23,402 nucleotides of DNA, from the NCBI GenBank assembly GCA_965653495.1, contig CBFHAJ010000044.1, positions 1 to 23,402 of the forward strand. Reading direction: 5' to 3'. The notes below the pieces were generated by a model. The model was not told the origin of the DNA and ran no database searches. It was given only the letters and a program-made list of their open reading frames with translations. Position 1 is the first letter of the stretch; every line of letters begins with the position of its first letter. Origin of the DNA: AG41 sp965653495. Its GTDB lineage: Bacteria > Gemmatimonadota > Gemmatimonadetes > Gemmatimonadales > GWC2-71-9. The translations under genes were made by a program, and so were the position numbers. Shown piece by piece: positions 5,507 to 13,449 of this stretch.

Positions 5507-7120
5507 ATGGCGCGGCCGAAAACCATTCTCTGGGTCGACGACGAGGTCGAGGGTCTTGCCGCTCACCGGCGCTTCCTCGAGGACCAGGGCTTCACGGTCG
5601 CGTCGGCCGCGCACGGTGACGACGCGCTCGCGCTGCTGCGCCGCCAGGCGTACAGCATCGTGCTACTCGACGAGCAGATGCCCGGCCGCCGCGGCCTCGA
5701 GCTGATCGGCGAGATCCGCGCGATCGACGCCGGCATGCCGGTCGTGATGGTCACGCAGAGCGAGGACGAAGGGACCCTGCGCGAAGCGATCGGCATCGAG
5801 GTGGACGATTACCTCGTGAAGCCGGTGCAGCCGCGCCAAATCCTCTCCGTGGTCACCCGGCTGCTCGAAGGCGACCGCATCCGCCAGCAGCGCCTCGCCC
5901 GCGACTTCGTCACCCGCTTCCGCGAGCTGGAGGGTCGCCGGGGCGCGACGCTGGCGTGGCGCGAGTGGATCGAGTTCGTGGCCGAGCTGGCGCGCTGGGA
6001 GGTGCGGCTGGCCGCGGCCAACGAGCCGGGCCTGTCCGACGCGCTGCGCGCCCTGCAGCGCTCGCTGCGCAAGGACTTCGCCGAGTACGTCGCGCGGCAG
6101 TATCCGCGCTGGCTGGCCGCGGCGGAGGGCGACCGCCCACCGCTGTCGGTGGACGTGGGCGCGGAGTTCCTGGTGCCGGTGCTCAAGGCCGAGCGGCGGG
6201 TGCTGTTCATCGTGGTCGACTGCCTGCGCCTGGACCAGTGGGAGGTGCTGCGCGACCTGGTCACGCCGCTGTTCGACGTCGAGGAATCGCACTACTACAG
6301 CATCCTGCCCACGGCGACGCCGTTCTCCCGCAACGCGATCTTCTCGGGCCTGTTCCCCATGGAGATCGCGGCGCGCCACCCGGACTGGTGGGGCCAACCG
6401 TCCGACGAGGAGAGCCTCAACGCGCACGAGAGCGAGCTTCTGGCCGAGCAGCTGCGCGAGCTGCTCGATCGACCGGTGCCGGTGCGCTATGAAAAGGTGT
6501 TCAGCTCGGGAGAGGGCGACCTGGTGCGGCGGCTCCCGGCGCACCTCGCTCAGGATGGCGTGACGGCGCTGGTGTTCAACTTCGTCGACCAGCTCACCCA
6601 CGGCCGCTCGGAGAGCGCGATTCTGTACGAGGTGGCGCGCGACGAGGCGGCGCTGCGCAGCCTCACGCGCACCTGGTTCGAGCGCTCGCCCGTGCTGGCG
6701 GCGCTGCGTGAGGCGGAGCGCCGCGGCGTGACCGTGCTGCTCACCACCGACCACGGCTCGATCCACTGCGAGACGCCGGCGACCGTGTTCGCGAAGCGCG
6801 ATGCCACCGCCAACCTGCGCTACAAGTTCGGTGAAGACCTGCGCAGCGAGGACGCCGAGGCGGCGATCGTCGTCGAGGACTTGAAGGGGTTCGGTCTCCC
6901 CGCCGGAGGGCTGGGCGTGCGACTGCTGCTCGCAACGTCGGACCGCTTCTTCGTGTATCCCACCAAGCTGCGCGAGTATCAGGCGCGTTACCGCGGGTCG
7001 TTCCTGCATGGGGGCGTCACGCCGGAGGAGATGATCTTGCCGGTCGCCCTGCTCACGCCGCGAGGGCGGCGCACGGGAGGAGGGGGCGGGGGGGGGGGAC
7101 CGGGCGGGGGAGGACGTTGA
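5507..7120 (+). CDS. porX: PorX-like response regulator with PglZ phosphatase domain
   Basis: A 537-residue two-domain regulator. The receiver domain (1-120) has the acidic pair D11/D12, phosphoacceptor D55 in LLDEQMPG, switch T83 and K105 in LVKPV. A helical linker (about 120-225) leads to a PglZ domain of the alkaline phosphatase superfamily. Candidate metal/catalytic residues are D238 (IVVDCLRLDQW), T271 (PTATPFSRN), D361 and H365 (FVDQLTHG), D415/H416 (TTDHGS) and H501 (FLHGG). PorX controls type IX secretion genes in Bacteroidota, and its PglZ domain has been reported to cleave oligonucleotides. Here it heads an operon with an ABC exporter and glycan enzymes. The last 15 residues are nearly all Gly, encoded over a G11 tract, and look variable or artefactual. 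The TGA directly abuts the next ATG. Confidence 0.92.
   Translation: MARPKTILWVDDEVEGLAAHRRFLEDQGFTVASAAHGDDALALLRRQAYSIVLLDEQMPGRRGLELIGEIRAIDAGMPVVMVTQSEDEGTLREAIGIEVDDYLVKPVQPRQILSVVTRLLEGDRIRQQRLARDFVTRFRELEGRRGATLAWREWIEFVAELARWEVRLAAANEPGLSDALRALQRSLRKDFAEYVARQYPRWLAAAEGDRPPLSVDVGAEFLVPVLKAERRVLFIVVDCLRLDQWEVLRDLVTPLFDVEESHYYSILPTATPFSRNAIFSGLFPMEIAARHPDWWGQPSDEESLNAHESELLAEQLRELLDRPVPVRYEKVFSSGEGDLVRRLPAHLAQDGVTALVFNFVDQLTHGRSESAILYEVARDEAALRSLTRTWFERSPVLAALREAERRGVTVLLTTDHGSIHCETPATVFAKRDATANLRYKFGEDLRSEDAEAAIVVEDLKGFGLPAGGLGVRLLLATSDRFFVYPTKLREYQARYRGSFLHGGVTPEEMILPVALLTPRGRRTGGGGGGGGPGGGGR
7088..7098 (+). repeat. G11 homopolymer at the 3' end of porX
   Basis: Eleven consecutive G, flanked by further G-rich sequence (7077-7112), encode the poly-Gly tail of the PorX-like protein 22 bases before the ABC exporter start. 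A length change would alter the C-terminus and its spacing to the next gene. Confidence 0.8.
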
Positions 7121-8923
7121 ATGGATCGGGGCTCCCGCCTGCTGCAGCTGCTCCGTCCCTACACCCCGTTGTTCGTCGTCAATCTCGTCGCCACCGTTTT
7201 TTCGTCGCTGCTCGGTGGGGTGACGTTCGTGCTGCTCATTCCCTTCTTGCGAACGTTGTTCGGGCAGCGGGCGCTGCCCGACACCGGCGGCTCGATGGTC
7301 GAGCAGGTGCTCAACGCCGTGATCGGCCCGCTGCTCGCGGCCGGCTCTCCCCAGGCGGCGCTGCGCAACGTGGTGCTGGTGCTGCTCGGCACGCTGGTGC
7401 TCAAGAACGTGCTGTCCTATGCGGCGGCGCTCGCCAGCGTGGCGATTCAGGAAGGCGTGGTGCGCGATCTGCGCGTCCAGCTGTTCGGCCATCTGCAGAC
7501 GCTCTCCCTGGGCTTCTTCCAGAAAACCCGTGGCGGCCAGCTGCTCGCGCGGGTGATCAGCGATACCGATCAAGTGAAGACGGTGATCACCGCGGTGCTC
7601 GCCTCGCTGCTCCAGAACGTGACGCTGATCGTCGTGTACGTCGCGATTCTCGTGGGGCTCTCGTGGCGGCTCACGCTGGTCGCGCTGGTGTGCGCGCCGC
7701 TGCTGGTGCTGATTGTGCGCCCCATGGTGAGGAAGGTGCGCCGCCGCTCGCGCGAACAGGCCGATCAGCGCGGCGAGCTCACCAGCCTCGTGAGCGAGCT
7801 GGTGGCATCGATCAAGCTGGTGCGGGCGTACGTGGCGGAGTCGTTCGAGGCGGACCGATTCCGCAAGCTGGCCGACCGCTATCGCCGAGGCGTGCTGCGG
7901 GCCCAGCGCTACGCGCTGGCCACGAGCCCGGTGAGTGAAGTGTTCGCGGGCGTGGTCGTGCTGCTGATCTTCGTGGTAGGGACGACGCTGGCGCTGGGCC
8001 AGGCCGCCACACTCCGGCCCGAGGTGTTGATCGCCTTCATTGCGGTGGCCCTGCAGCTCATGTCGCCGGTCAAATCGGTGGCCAATTATCCGACCGCGAT
8101 GGCGGGCGCCCTCGCCGCCGCGGACCGGGTGTACGAGGTGCTCGACCTCGCCGCCGAGGAAGGCGACCGGCCCGGCGAGGTCCCGGCGCGCTTCGAGGAG
8201 TGCATCGAGTACCGGGAGGTGGCGTTCTCCTACAACGGCCAGGCGCCCGTGCTGCACGGCGTGGAGCTGGAAGTGCGCCGCGGCCAGGTGGTCGCGATCG
8301 TGGGTCCCTCGGGGGCGGGGAAGACCACGCTCGTGGACCTCTTGCCGCGCTTCTACGAGCCGACCCGCGGGACGATCATCATGGACGGCGTCCCGATCAC
8401 GCGGTTCACGCGGCGCAGCTTGCGCTCTCTGATGGGGATCGTGTCGCAGGAGACCATTCTCCTGAACGACACGGTGTTCGCGAACATCGCGTACGGGCGC
8501 AGCGACTTCACGCTCGAGCAGGTGCAGGCGGCGGCGCGCGCCGCCAACGCGCACGACTTCGTCTCCCAGCTCCCCGAAGGCTATCAGACGCTACTTGGCG
8601 AGCGCGGTACGCGGCTCAGCGGCGGTGAGCGCCAGCGCATCGCGATCGCGCGGGCGCTGCTGCGCGATCCGCCGATCCTGATCCTGGACGAGGCGACGAG
8701 CGCCCTCGACATGGAATCGGAGCGGCTGGTGCAGGAGGCGATCGACCGCCTGATGGCGCACCGCACGACGTTCGTGATCGCCCATCGGCTCGCGACCGTG
8801 CAGCACGCCCACCTGATCCTCGTGCTGGCGGAGGGGCGGGTGGTCGAGCGGGGCACGCACGCCACCCTGTACGCCGCGGGCGGGCTGTATCGCCGGTTGC
8901 ACGACATGCAGTTCCGGCCCTGA
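7121..8923 (+). CDS. MsbA-like ABC exporter (fused permease-ATPase)
   Basis: A 600-residue type IV ABC half-transporter that probably works as a homodimer in the inner membrane. The N-terminal membrane domain (about 1-330) has six hydrophobic segments, beginning with LFVVNLVATVFSSLLGG. The C-terminal ATPase carries Walker A GPSGAGKTT (395-403), signature LSGGERQRIAIARAL (from 499), Walker B LILDEATSAL (D523, E524) and a switch His in VIAHRLATVQ. The best functional guess is flipping of lipid A, a lipid-linked glycan or another lipid, since the family includes MsbA and because the gene is surrounded by glycosyltransferases. Substrate cannot be read from sequence. It starts directly after the porX stop and ends one base before the GT2 gene. 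Confidence 0.92.
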   Translation: MDRGSRLLQLLRPYTPLFVVNLVATVFSSLLGGVTFVLLIPFLRTLFGQRALPDTGGSMVEQVLNAVIGPLLAAGSPQAALRNVVLVLLGTLVLKNVLSYAAALASVAIQEGVVRDLRVQLFGHLQTLSLGFFQKTRGGQLLARVISDTDQVKTVITAVLASLLQNVTLIVVYVAILVGLSWRLTLVALVCAPLLVLIVRPMVRKVRRRSREQADQRGELTSLVSELVASIKLVRAYVAESFEADRFRKLADRYRRGVLRAQRYALATSPVSEVFAGVVVLLIFVVGTTLALGQAATLRPEVLIAFIAVALQLMSPVKSVANYPTAMAGALAAADRVYEVLDLAAEEGDRPGEVPARFEECIEYREVAFSYNGQAPVLHGVELEVRRGQVVAIVGPSGAGKTTLVDLLPRFYEPTRGTIIMDGVPITRFTRRSLRSLMGIVSQETILLNDTVFANIAYGRSDFTLEQVQAAARAANAHDFVSQLPEGYQTLLGERGTRLSGGERQRIAIARALLRDPPILILDEATSALDMESERLVQEAIDRLMAHRTTFVIAHRLATVQHAHLILVLAEGRVVERGTHATLYAAGGLYRRLHDMQFRP

Positions 8924-8924
8924 C

Positions 8925-9806
8925 ATGATCTCGGGGTTCACCATCGTTCGGAACGCCGTTCGCCTCGACTACCCGATCGTTCCGGCGATCCGCTCCATCC
9001 TCGACCTGTGCGACGAGGTCGTGGTCAACGTGGGTGCGTCGGACGACGGGACCCGAGAGCTGATCACCGCGCTCGGCGACCCGCGCATCCGGATTCTCGA
9101 CACGGTGTGGGACTTCTCGCGCGGCGGGCACACACTCTCCGATCAAACCAATCGCGCCATGGCGACCTGCAGAGGCAGCTGGGGCGTGTACATCCAGGCC
9201 GACGAAGTGCTGCACGAGGCGGGCGCCACGTTGTTGCGCGAAGCGATGCGGGAGGTGTCGGCGGTCGGCCTGGTCGAAGCGCTTCTCGTCGAATACCGCC
9301 ACTTCTACGGCGACTTCGATACCCTCGCGACCAACCGGCACTGGTATCGCCGCGAGGTGCGGGTGGTGCGGCTCGATCGCGACATCCGGTCGTATCAGGA
9401 CGCCCAGGGATTTCGTGTGGGCGACGGGCTGCGCCGCGTGCGGGCACGCGCCACGGGCGCCGTGATGTTTCACTACGGCTGGGCGCGGGCGGGGGGAGGT
9501 GGGGGTGGATCGGTGGCCACGAAACTCGCCGCGTCCAAGGAAATCTTTCTGCACGCGAGAGAGCGGCTCGAGCAGCGCGAGCGGGTCGGGCAGCTCGAAT
9601 GGACCCCGCTGCTGCGTCGTTTCACCGGTTCCCACCCACGCGTGGCGGCTGACTGGATCGCCAGCCGGCGCGGGATGGGGGGAGGCATCCCGCCGCTCAA
9701 GGCCCGGCGCGTCAAGCTCAGTGATCTGCGCTTCTATCTCTCGGACTGGATCGAGCGGCTGACGGGCACGCGCCTGTTCGAGTATCGCAATTACGTCGTC
9801 GTGTGA
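8925..9806 (+). CDS. GT2 family glycosyltransferase
   Basis: A 293-residue GT-A fold enzyme. Residues 1-10 (MISGFTIVRN) and GASDDGT at 37-43 form the nucleotide-sugar-binding part, and QADEV at 91-95 is the DxD-like metal site. The middle (about 125-150, HFYGD and NRHWYRREVRVVR) is typical of a GT2 subgroup found in polysaccharide loci. Donor and acceptor are unknown. A stretch of six glycines at 190-195 is coded by G-rich DNA (9490-9509) and is odd in an otherwise compact domain. No membrane segment is present, so it likely acts at the cytoplasmic face. The stop overlaps the methyltransferase GTG by 4 bases. Confidence 0.88.
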   Translation: MISGFTIVRNAVRLDYPIVPAIRSILDLCDEVVVNVGASDDGTRELITALGDPRIRILDTVWDFSRGGHTLSDQTNRAMATCRGSWGVYIQADEVLHEAGATLLREAMREVSAVGLVEALLVEYRHFYGDFDTLATNRHWYRREVRVVRLDRDIRSYQDAQGFRVGDGLRRVRARATGAVMFHYGWARAGGGGGGSVATKLAASKEIFLHARERLEQRERVGQLEWTPLLRRFTGSHPRVAADWIASRRGMGGGIPPLKARRVKLSDLRFYLSDWIERLTGTRLFEYRNYVVV

Positions 9807-10531
9807 GACCACGCGAGCTGACGTCGAAGAACACGCATGCGGTCGTGGCCCGGCTGCTGGCGGCCGAGCCACATTGCCGCGTGGTCCTCGACATCCCGTG
9901 CGGCGAAGGGGCGTTTCTCGAGCGGCTCCGGGACTTGGGGCTCGACGGGCACGGCTCCGATATCGTGAACCGACTTGCCCAGGCTGGCGTAACCGCCCCG
10001 TTCACCGCCGCCGATATGAACGCGCCGCTGCCGTTTGCGGACGGCGCGTTCGACGCCGTGGTCTGCATCGACGGGATCGAGCATCTGGAGCGACCGTTCG
10101 ACTTCGTGCGAGAGTGCCGCCGCGTGCTGCGCCGCGGTGGCGTGCTGATCGTTTCGACCCCCAACATCAGTGCGCTGCGCTCGCGCTGGCGCTGGTTGCT
10201 CACGGGATTCCACAACAAGGGCAAGGTGCCGCTCGATGAGCAGGCGCCCAATCCGTGGCACCACGTGAACCTGCTCTCGTTTCCGGCGCTCCGGTATCTG
10301 CTGCACCGCCAGGGTTTGCGGATCACGGCCGTCGTCAGCAATCGCGTCAAGCCGATCAGCTGGCTCTACCTGCCGCTCTGGCCCGTGTCCGCGCTCGTCA
10401 CGGCGCTGGCGTTCCGCCGCTGGGAGAAGGATCCGGCGCAACGCGCCCGCAACGCCGAGATCCGCCGGCAGATGCTCGCCCCCGCGGTCGCGTTCGGCGA
10501 AACCATGATCGTGAAGGCGGTGCGCCAGTGA
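9803..10531 (+). CDS. Class I SAM-dependent methyltransferase
   Basis: A 242-residue methyltransferase. SAM motif I VVLDIPCGEGAF is at 27-38, the second acidic position in HGSDI at about 50-54, and motif III/IV region DGAFDAVVCIDGIEHLERP at 80-98 with the VLRRGGVLIVSTPN strand after it. The C-terminal part holds a hydrophobic segment (about 190-207, LPLWPVSALVTALAF) that may touch the membrane. Given its place between two glycosyltransferases, sugar or lipid-linked-glycan methylation is likely but inferred. GTG start at 9803 overlaps the GT2 stop, and its own TGA overlaps the next GTG. Confidence 0.9.
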   Translation: MRPRELTSKNTHAVVARLLAAEPHCRVVLDIPCGEGAFLERLRDLGLDGHGSDIVNRLAQAGVTAPFTAADMNAPLPFADGAFDAVVCIDGIEHLERPFDFVRECRRVLRRGGVLIVSTPNISALRSRWRWLLTGFHNKGKVPLDEQAPNPWHHVNLLSFPALRYLLHRQGLRITAVVSNRVKPISWLYLPLWPVSALVTALAFRRWEKDPAQRARNAEIRRQMLAPAVAFGETMIVKAVRQ

Positions 10532-11478
10532 GCGGGTTTGCGGGGGCACGTGTGGTGCTGCTCGCGGCCTTCAACCAGCGTTATCACCGGAGTGGTTTCG
10601 CGCTCGCGGCGGCCCTTACGTCGCTGGGATGCGAGGTCAGGCGCTGCGAGGAGCGCCAGCGCGGCTGGAGCGCGATCCTGGGCCAGCGGCTCGACGCCCG
10701 CCTGGCCGATCTCCTGGCGCGCGAGCCCGCCGATGTCGTCCTCGTGTTCAAGGGCGCGCGCCTCCCGCCCGAGGACGTGCGCGCGCTGCGCAGCCGTTTC
10801 GGCGGCCGCTGGGTCAACTGGTTCCCCGACGATCCTCATCAGTTCGAAACGTCGTCGCGACTCGCTCCCGCCTATGACTGTTTCTTTACGCACGACAGCG
10901 CGAGTGTCACGCGGCACCGCTACGCGGGCGCGGCGGCGTACTATCTGGCCTTCGGGTGCGATCCCGAATACCTGCGGCCCTTGGCGGTGACGGCTGGCCG
11001 TATCGTCCCGCTGGTCTTCGTCGGGTCGCGCGATCCGGTGCGCGAGCCCGTGCTGCACGAGCTCGACGACCTCGGCCTCGCGACGTGGGGGCCGGGCTGG
11101 CCGCGAGGTGCGCTGTACGGTGACGCATTCGTGCGCGCCCTCTCGGGCGCCGTGGCGGGAGTGAACGTGCACCAGCAGTTCGGTCCGCGGGGCGATCCGG
11201 CGCGCTACGGAGCGGGCGCCAACATGCGCGTGTTCGAGCTCGCCGCCGTGGGAACGCCGCAGCTGTCGGACGCGAAGGCGGACATCGAGCGCCACTTCAC
11301 GCCGGGGCGCGAGATCGTGCTCTATCGCAGCGTCGAGGAGCTGAAGGAGCGGGCCCGAGAGCTGCTCAGCGACGAGCCGCTGCGCCGCTCGCTCGCCGAC
11401 GCCGCGCGTGAGCGCGCGCTGCGCGAGCACACCTGGCGCCATCGCATCGAAGAGCTGCTGACGGTCACCCTGCGCTAG
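10528..11478 (+). CDS. CgeB-like glycosyltransferase
   Basis: A 316-residue protein resembling the CgeB/DUF3880 group of GT-B enzymes. FKGARLPPEDVRALR and WVNWFPDDPHQFETS (about 96-109) are typical of the N-terminal domain. The C-terminal GANMRVFELAAVGTPQLSD block resembles the donor-sugar site, followed by a helical region ending in the WRHRIEELL segment. Start GTG at 10528 shares GTGA with the methyltransferase stop; a longer frame upstream to 10255 lies inside the methyltransferase gene and is rejected. The TAG stop lies in a CTAG tetramer that also holds the stop of the convergent minus-strand GT4 gene. It is the last gene of the porX operon. Confidence 0.85.
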   Translation: MSGFAGARVVLLAAFNQRYHRSGFALAAALTSLGCEVRRCEERQRGWSAILGQRLDARLADLLAREPADVVLVFKGARLPPEDVRALRSRFGGRWVNWFPDDPHQFETSSRLAPAYDCFFTHDSASVTRHRYAGAAAYYLAFGCDPEYLRPLAVTAGRIVPLVFVGSRDPVREPVLHELDDLGLATWGPGWPRGALYGDAFVRALSGAVAGVNVHQQFGPRGDPARYGAGANMRVFELAAVGTPQLSDAKADIERHFTPGREIVLYRSVEELKERARELLSDEPLRRSLADAARERALREHTWRHRIEELLTVTLR

Positions 11479-12422
11479 CGAGATGGGGGGGGGGGAGCCG
11501 GCCGTCCGGGGGCCAACCGTCCGGTCTCGAGCAGCGAGCGATACATCCGCAGGTACTCCTCCGTCATCACCAGGTGCGTGAAGTGTCGCTCGGCCCAGGT
11601 GCGACAGGCGTGCGGATCCCAATCGGCCAGGCGGCGTCGCAGCGCGACCAGCTCGTCGAGCGTGGTTCCCAATCCGCCCACGTCAGGCCCTATAAGCTCG
11701 GGCAGGGAGCCGCGGGGCGAGCCGATCACCGGCGTCCCGCTCGCGAATGCCTCGGGCACGTTGACGGGGCAGGGGTCTTCCCAGCGTACGGGCATCCACA
11801 GACAGCGCGCGCCGGCGAGCAGCTCGCGCTTCTTCGCGCCGCCGACGTTCCCAACGAACCTGACGTAGCGAGACAACCTCGGCCGCCAGCCGCCGGCCAG
11901 CTTGAGTCGCACGCGGCAGGCTTTGGCGGCGGCGATCGCGACCTGCCACCCCTTGACGCTGTGCAGCCGCGCGAGGAACAGGTCGTAGTCGCCTTTGGTC
12001 GCGCGGAACTCGTACTCGTCGAGCCGCACGCCGTTGCGGACGAACACGTCGGTGCCGTGGCGGCGCGCGTGATCCTGGCTCACGCAGATGGTGCGCTCGT
12101 CGGCTTGCCGCCCGGGGCCGAGGTTGCCGTGCAGCGTCCACACCGCGGGTACGTCGAGCGGCGGGAAACGCAGCGGGCAGTGATAGTGCATGAGATCGAC
12201 CGGCTCACTGACGTACGCGCGCAGCGCGAAGCCCGGTCGCATCACTTCGTCGTACGACACCTCGACAACGCGCACGCCGGCGACCTTACTGCCCTTGGGG
12301 GCGAGCAACGTGACCTGATGCCCCAGCTCGACCAACCCCTGGCACAGCCACACCACGATGCGCTCCGCCCCGCCGTACTTCGGGACTGGCAGGCGGACGT
12401 GATGGAATTGGACGATGTGCAT
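11475..12422 (-). CDS. GT4-like glycosyltransferase (tandem copy A)
   Basis: A 315-residue short GT-B glycosyltransferase. It starts MHIVQFHHVRLPVPKYGG with the GG-x-E loop (17-20) near the N-terminus, followed by ELGHQVTLLAPKG. The C-terminal donor region reads EDPCPVNVPEAFASGTPVIGS with PELI after it, a variant of the E-x7-E motif. ATG 12422 shares one base with the TGA of the upstream gene (TGATG). Its closest relative here is that neighbouring gene, matching at both ends (EYLRMYRSLLETG against EYLRMYRHLLETG). The last residues APPPPSR are encoded over an 11-base C tract on its coding strand (11485-11495). An upstream extension to 12728 is a shadow. Confidence 0.88.
   Translation of the reverse strand: MHIVQFHHVRLPVPKYGGAERIVVWLCQGLVELGHQVTLLAPKGSKVAGVRVVEVSYDEVMRPGFALRAYVSEPVDLMHYHCPLRFPPLDVPAVWTLHGNLGPGRQADERTICVSQDHARRHGTDVFVRNGVRLDEYEFRATKGDYDLFLARLHSVKGWQVAIAAAKACRVRLKLAGGWRPRLSRYVRFVGNVGGAKKRELLAGARCLWMPVRWEDPCPVNVPEAFASGTPVIGSPRGSLPELIGPDVGGLGTTLDELVALRRRLADWDPHACRTWAERHFTHLVMTEEYLRMYRSLLETGRLAPGRPAPPPPSR
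11485..11495 (+). repeat. G11 homopolymer at the end of the convergent GT gene
   Basis: Eleven G on the plus strand, seven bases after the CgeB-like TAG and within the last codons of the minus-strand GT4 gene. Slippage would change only that protein's final residues and its stop. Confidence 0.8.
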
Positions 12423-13372
12423 CAGGCGGGGACGCAGGGGGTCACGCGTCCCGCGGGCAGGGCTCCGGTCTCGAGCAGATGGCGGTACATGCGCAGGTAC
12501 TCGCCCGCCATGACGACGTGCGTGAAGAACTGCAGCGCATGGGCGCGACACGCTTCGGGCTCGCGTTTCTCGATCCCCTCGGCGGCCGCGATCATTTCTT
12601 CCATCGTGTCGCACAGCGCGCCCACTTCGGGTGCGATCAGCTCCGGGAGCGCCCCGCGCCGGGTGCCGAGCACGGGCGTGCCGGAGAGCAGCGCCTCGAT
12701 GGTGACGAGACCGAACGGCTCGTCCCATTGCGCCGGGTTCCAGAGACAGCGGGCCCGCGCGAGCAGCGCCGCTTTGGTCGTGCCGTCGACCTCACCCACG
12801 AACTTGATCGAGCCGGTGAAGCTCGGCCGCCAGCCACCCGCCACGATCAGCCGGTGGCCGCTGTGCTTCGCGGCTTCTACGGCCCAGTGGTAGCCCTTGG
12901 CGCTGTGCAGGTTGCCGAGGAACAAATCGTATTGCGACGGCCGCCGGGGAAAGCGCCGGAACACGTAGTCCGCGGGGTCGAGTCCGTTGTAGACGAAGAC
13001 CTCGCTGTTGTGGCGCCGGGCGTGATCGCGCGATAAGAAGATGCTGTTAGGCGACGCCGCCTCGCCGCGCTTCAAATTGCGGTGCACGGTCTTGACCATC
13101 GGCGGTCCCGCCGGAGGGCGGGAGAGGGGGAAGTGCATGTGCAGCAGGTCCGCATCGCGCGGGATGTATGCGGCGAGCGCCGCGCCGTCCGTGAGCTTCC
13201 TGGGCGGGACCGCGATGACGCTCGCTTCGGGGACGCGCGTCCCTGGCGGGGCGAGCAGGGTGACGCGGGCGCCGAGGGCCGCGAGGCCGCGCACCAGGGC
13301 CACGACGACGCGTTGCGGGCCGCCGTAACCCTTCGCCGGCAGCGGCTGTTGGGAGGCGACGGCGATGTGCAT
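12422..13372 (-). CDS. GT4 glycosyltransferase (tandem copy B)
   Basis: A 316-residue GT-B enzyme with start MHIAVASQQPLPAKGYGG, chosen over an in-frame GTG eight codons upstream because it aligns with the start of copy A. The GYGG loop and VTLLAPPGTRV mark the N-terminal domain. The C-terminal EPFGLVTIEALLSGTPV is a textbook E-x7-E donor site, followed by GALPELI. The NLHSAKGYHWAVEAAK block aligns with RLHSVKGWQVAIAAAK in copy A, so the two are tandem duplicates with diverged acceptor domains. It is the first gene of a two-gene minus-strand unit. Donor and acceptor sugars are unknown. Confidence 0.9.
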   Translation of the reverse strand: MHIAVASQQPLPAKGYGGPQRVVVALVRGLAALGARVTLLAPPGTRVPEASVIAVPPRKLTDGAALAAYIPRDADLLHMHFPLSRPPAGPPMVKTVHRNLKRGEAASPNSIFLSRDHARRHNSEVFVYNGLDPADYVFRRFPRRPSQYDLFLGNLHSAKGYHWAVEAAKHSGHRLIVAGGWRPSFTGSIKFVGEVDGTTKAALLARARCLWNPAQWDEPFGLVTIEALLSGTPVLGTRRGALPELIAPEVGALCDTMEEMIAAAEGIEKREPEACRAHALQFFTHVVMAGEYLRMYRHLLETGALPAGRVTPCVPA

Positions 13373-13381
13373 GGGCGAAAT

Positions 13382-13387
13382 AGTATA
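13382..13387 (-). promoter_or_regulatory. Possible -10 hexamer for the minus-strand GT4 pair
   Basis: TATACT on the minus strand, 9 bases before ATG 13372, is a 5 of 6 match to a sigma70-type -10. No convincing -35 was seen. It is one of the few AT-rich spots in the 77-base divergent spacer with yidC. Confidence 0.35.
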
Positions 13388-13438
13388 ACGGCGCACGCCA
13401 GCGGGGATGAGGGTCTAGTGTCCGAACTCCCAGAATCG

Positions 13439-13446
13439 CAAATTTG
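13439..13446 (+). promoter_or_regulatory. Probable -7 box for the yidC-like gene
   Basis: CAAATTTG is a 7 of 8 match to TAnnTTTG and ends 3 bases before ATG 13450. Its TTG could itself be read as a start codon at 13444, but placing it in the promoter box favours ATG 13450 and a nearly leaderless mRNA. Confidence 0.45.
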
Positions 13447-13449
13447 GGA

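Noticed and set aside
5663..8554. A 963-codon open frame on the minus strand opposite porX and the ABC exporter.
   Set aside because: It is His/Arg/Gln-rich low-quality sequence without any domain, antisense to two clearly conserved genes; a GC-rich shadow frame.
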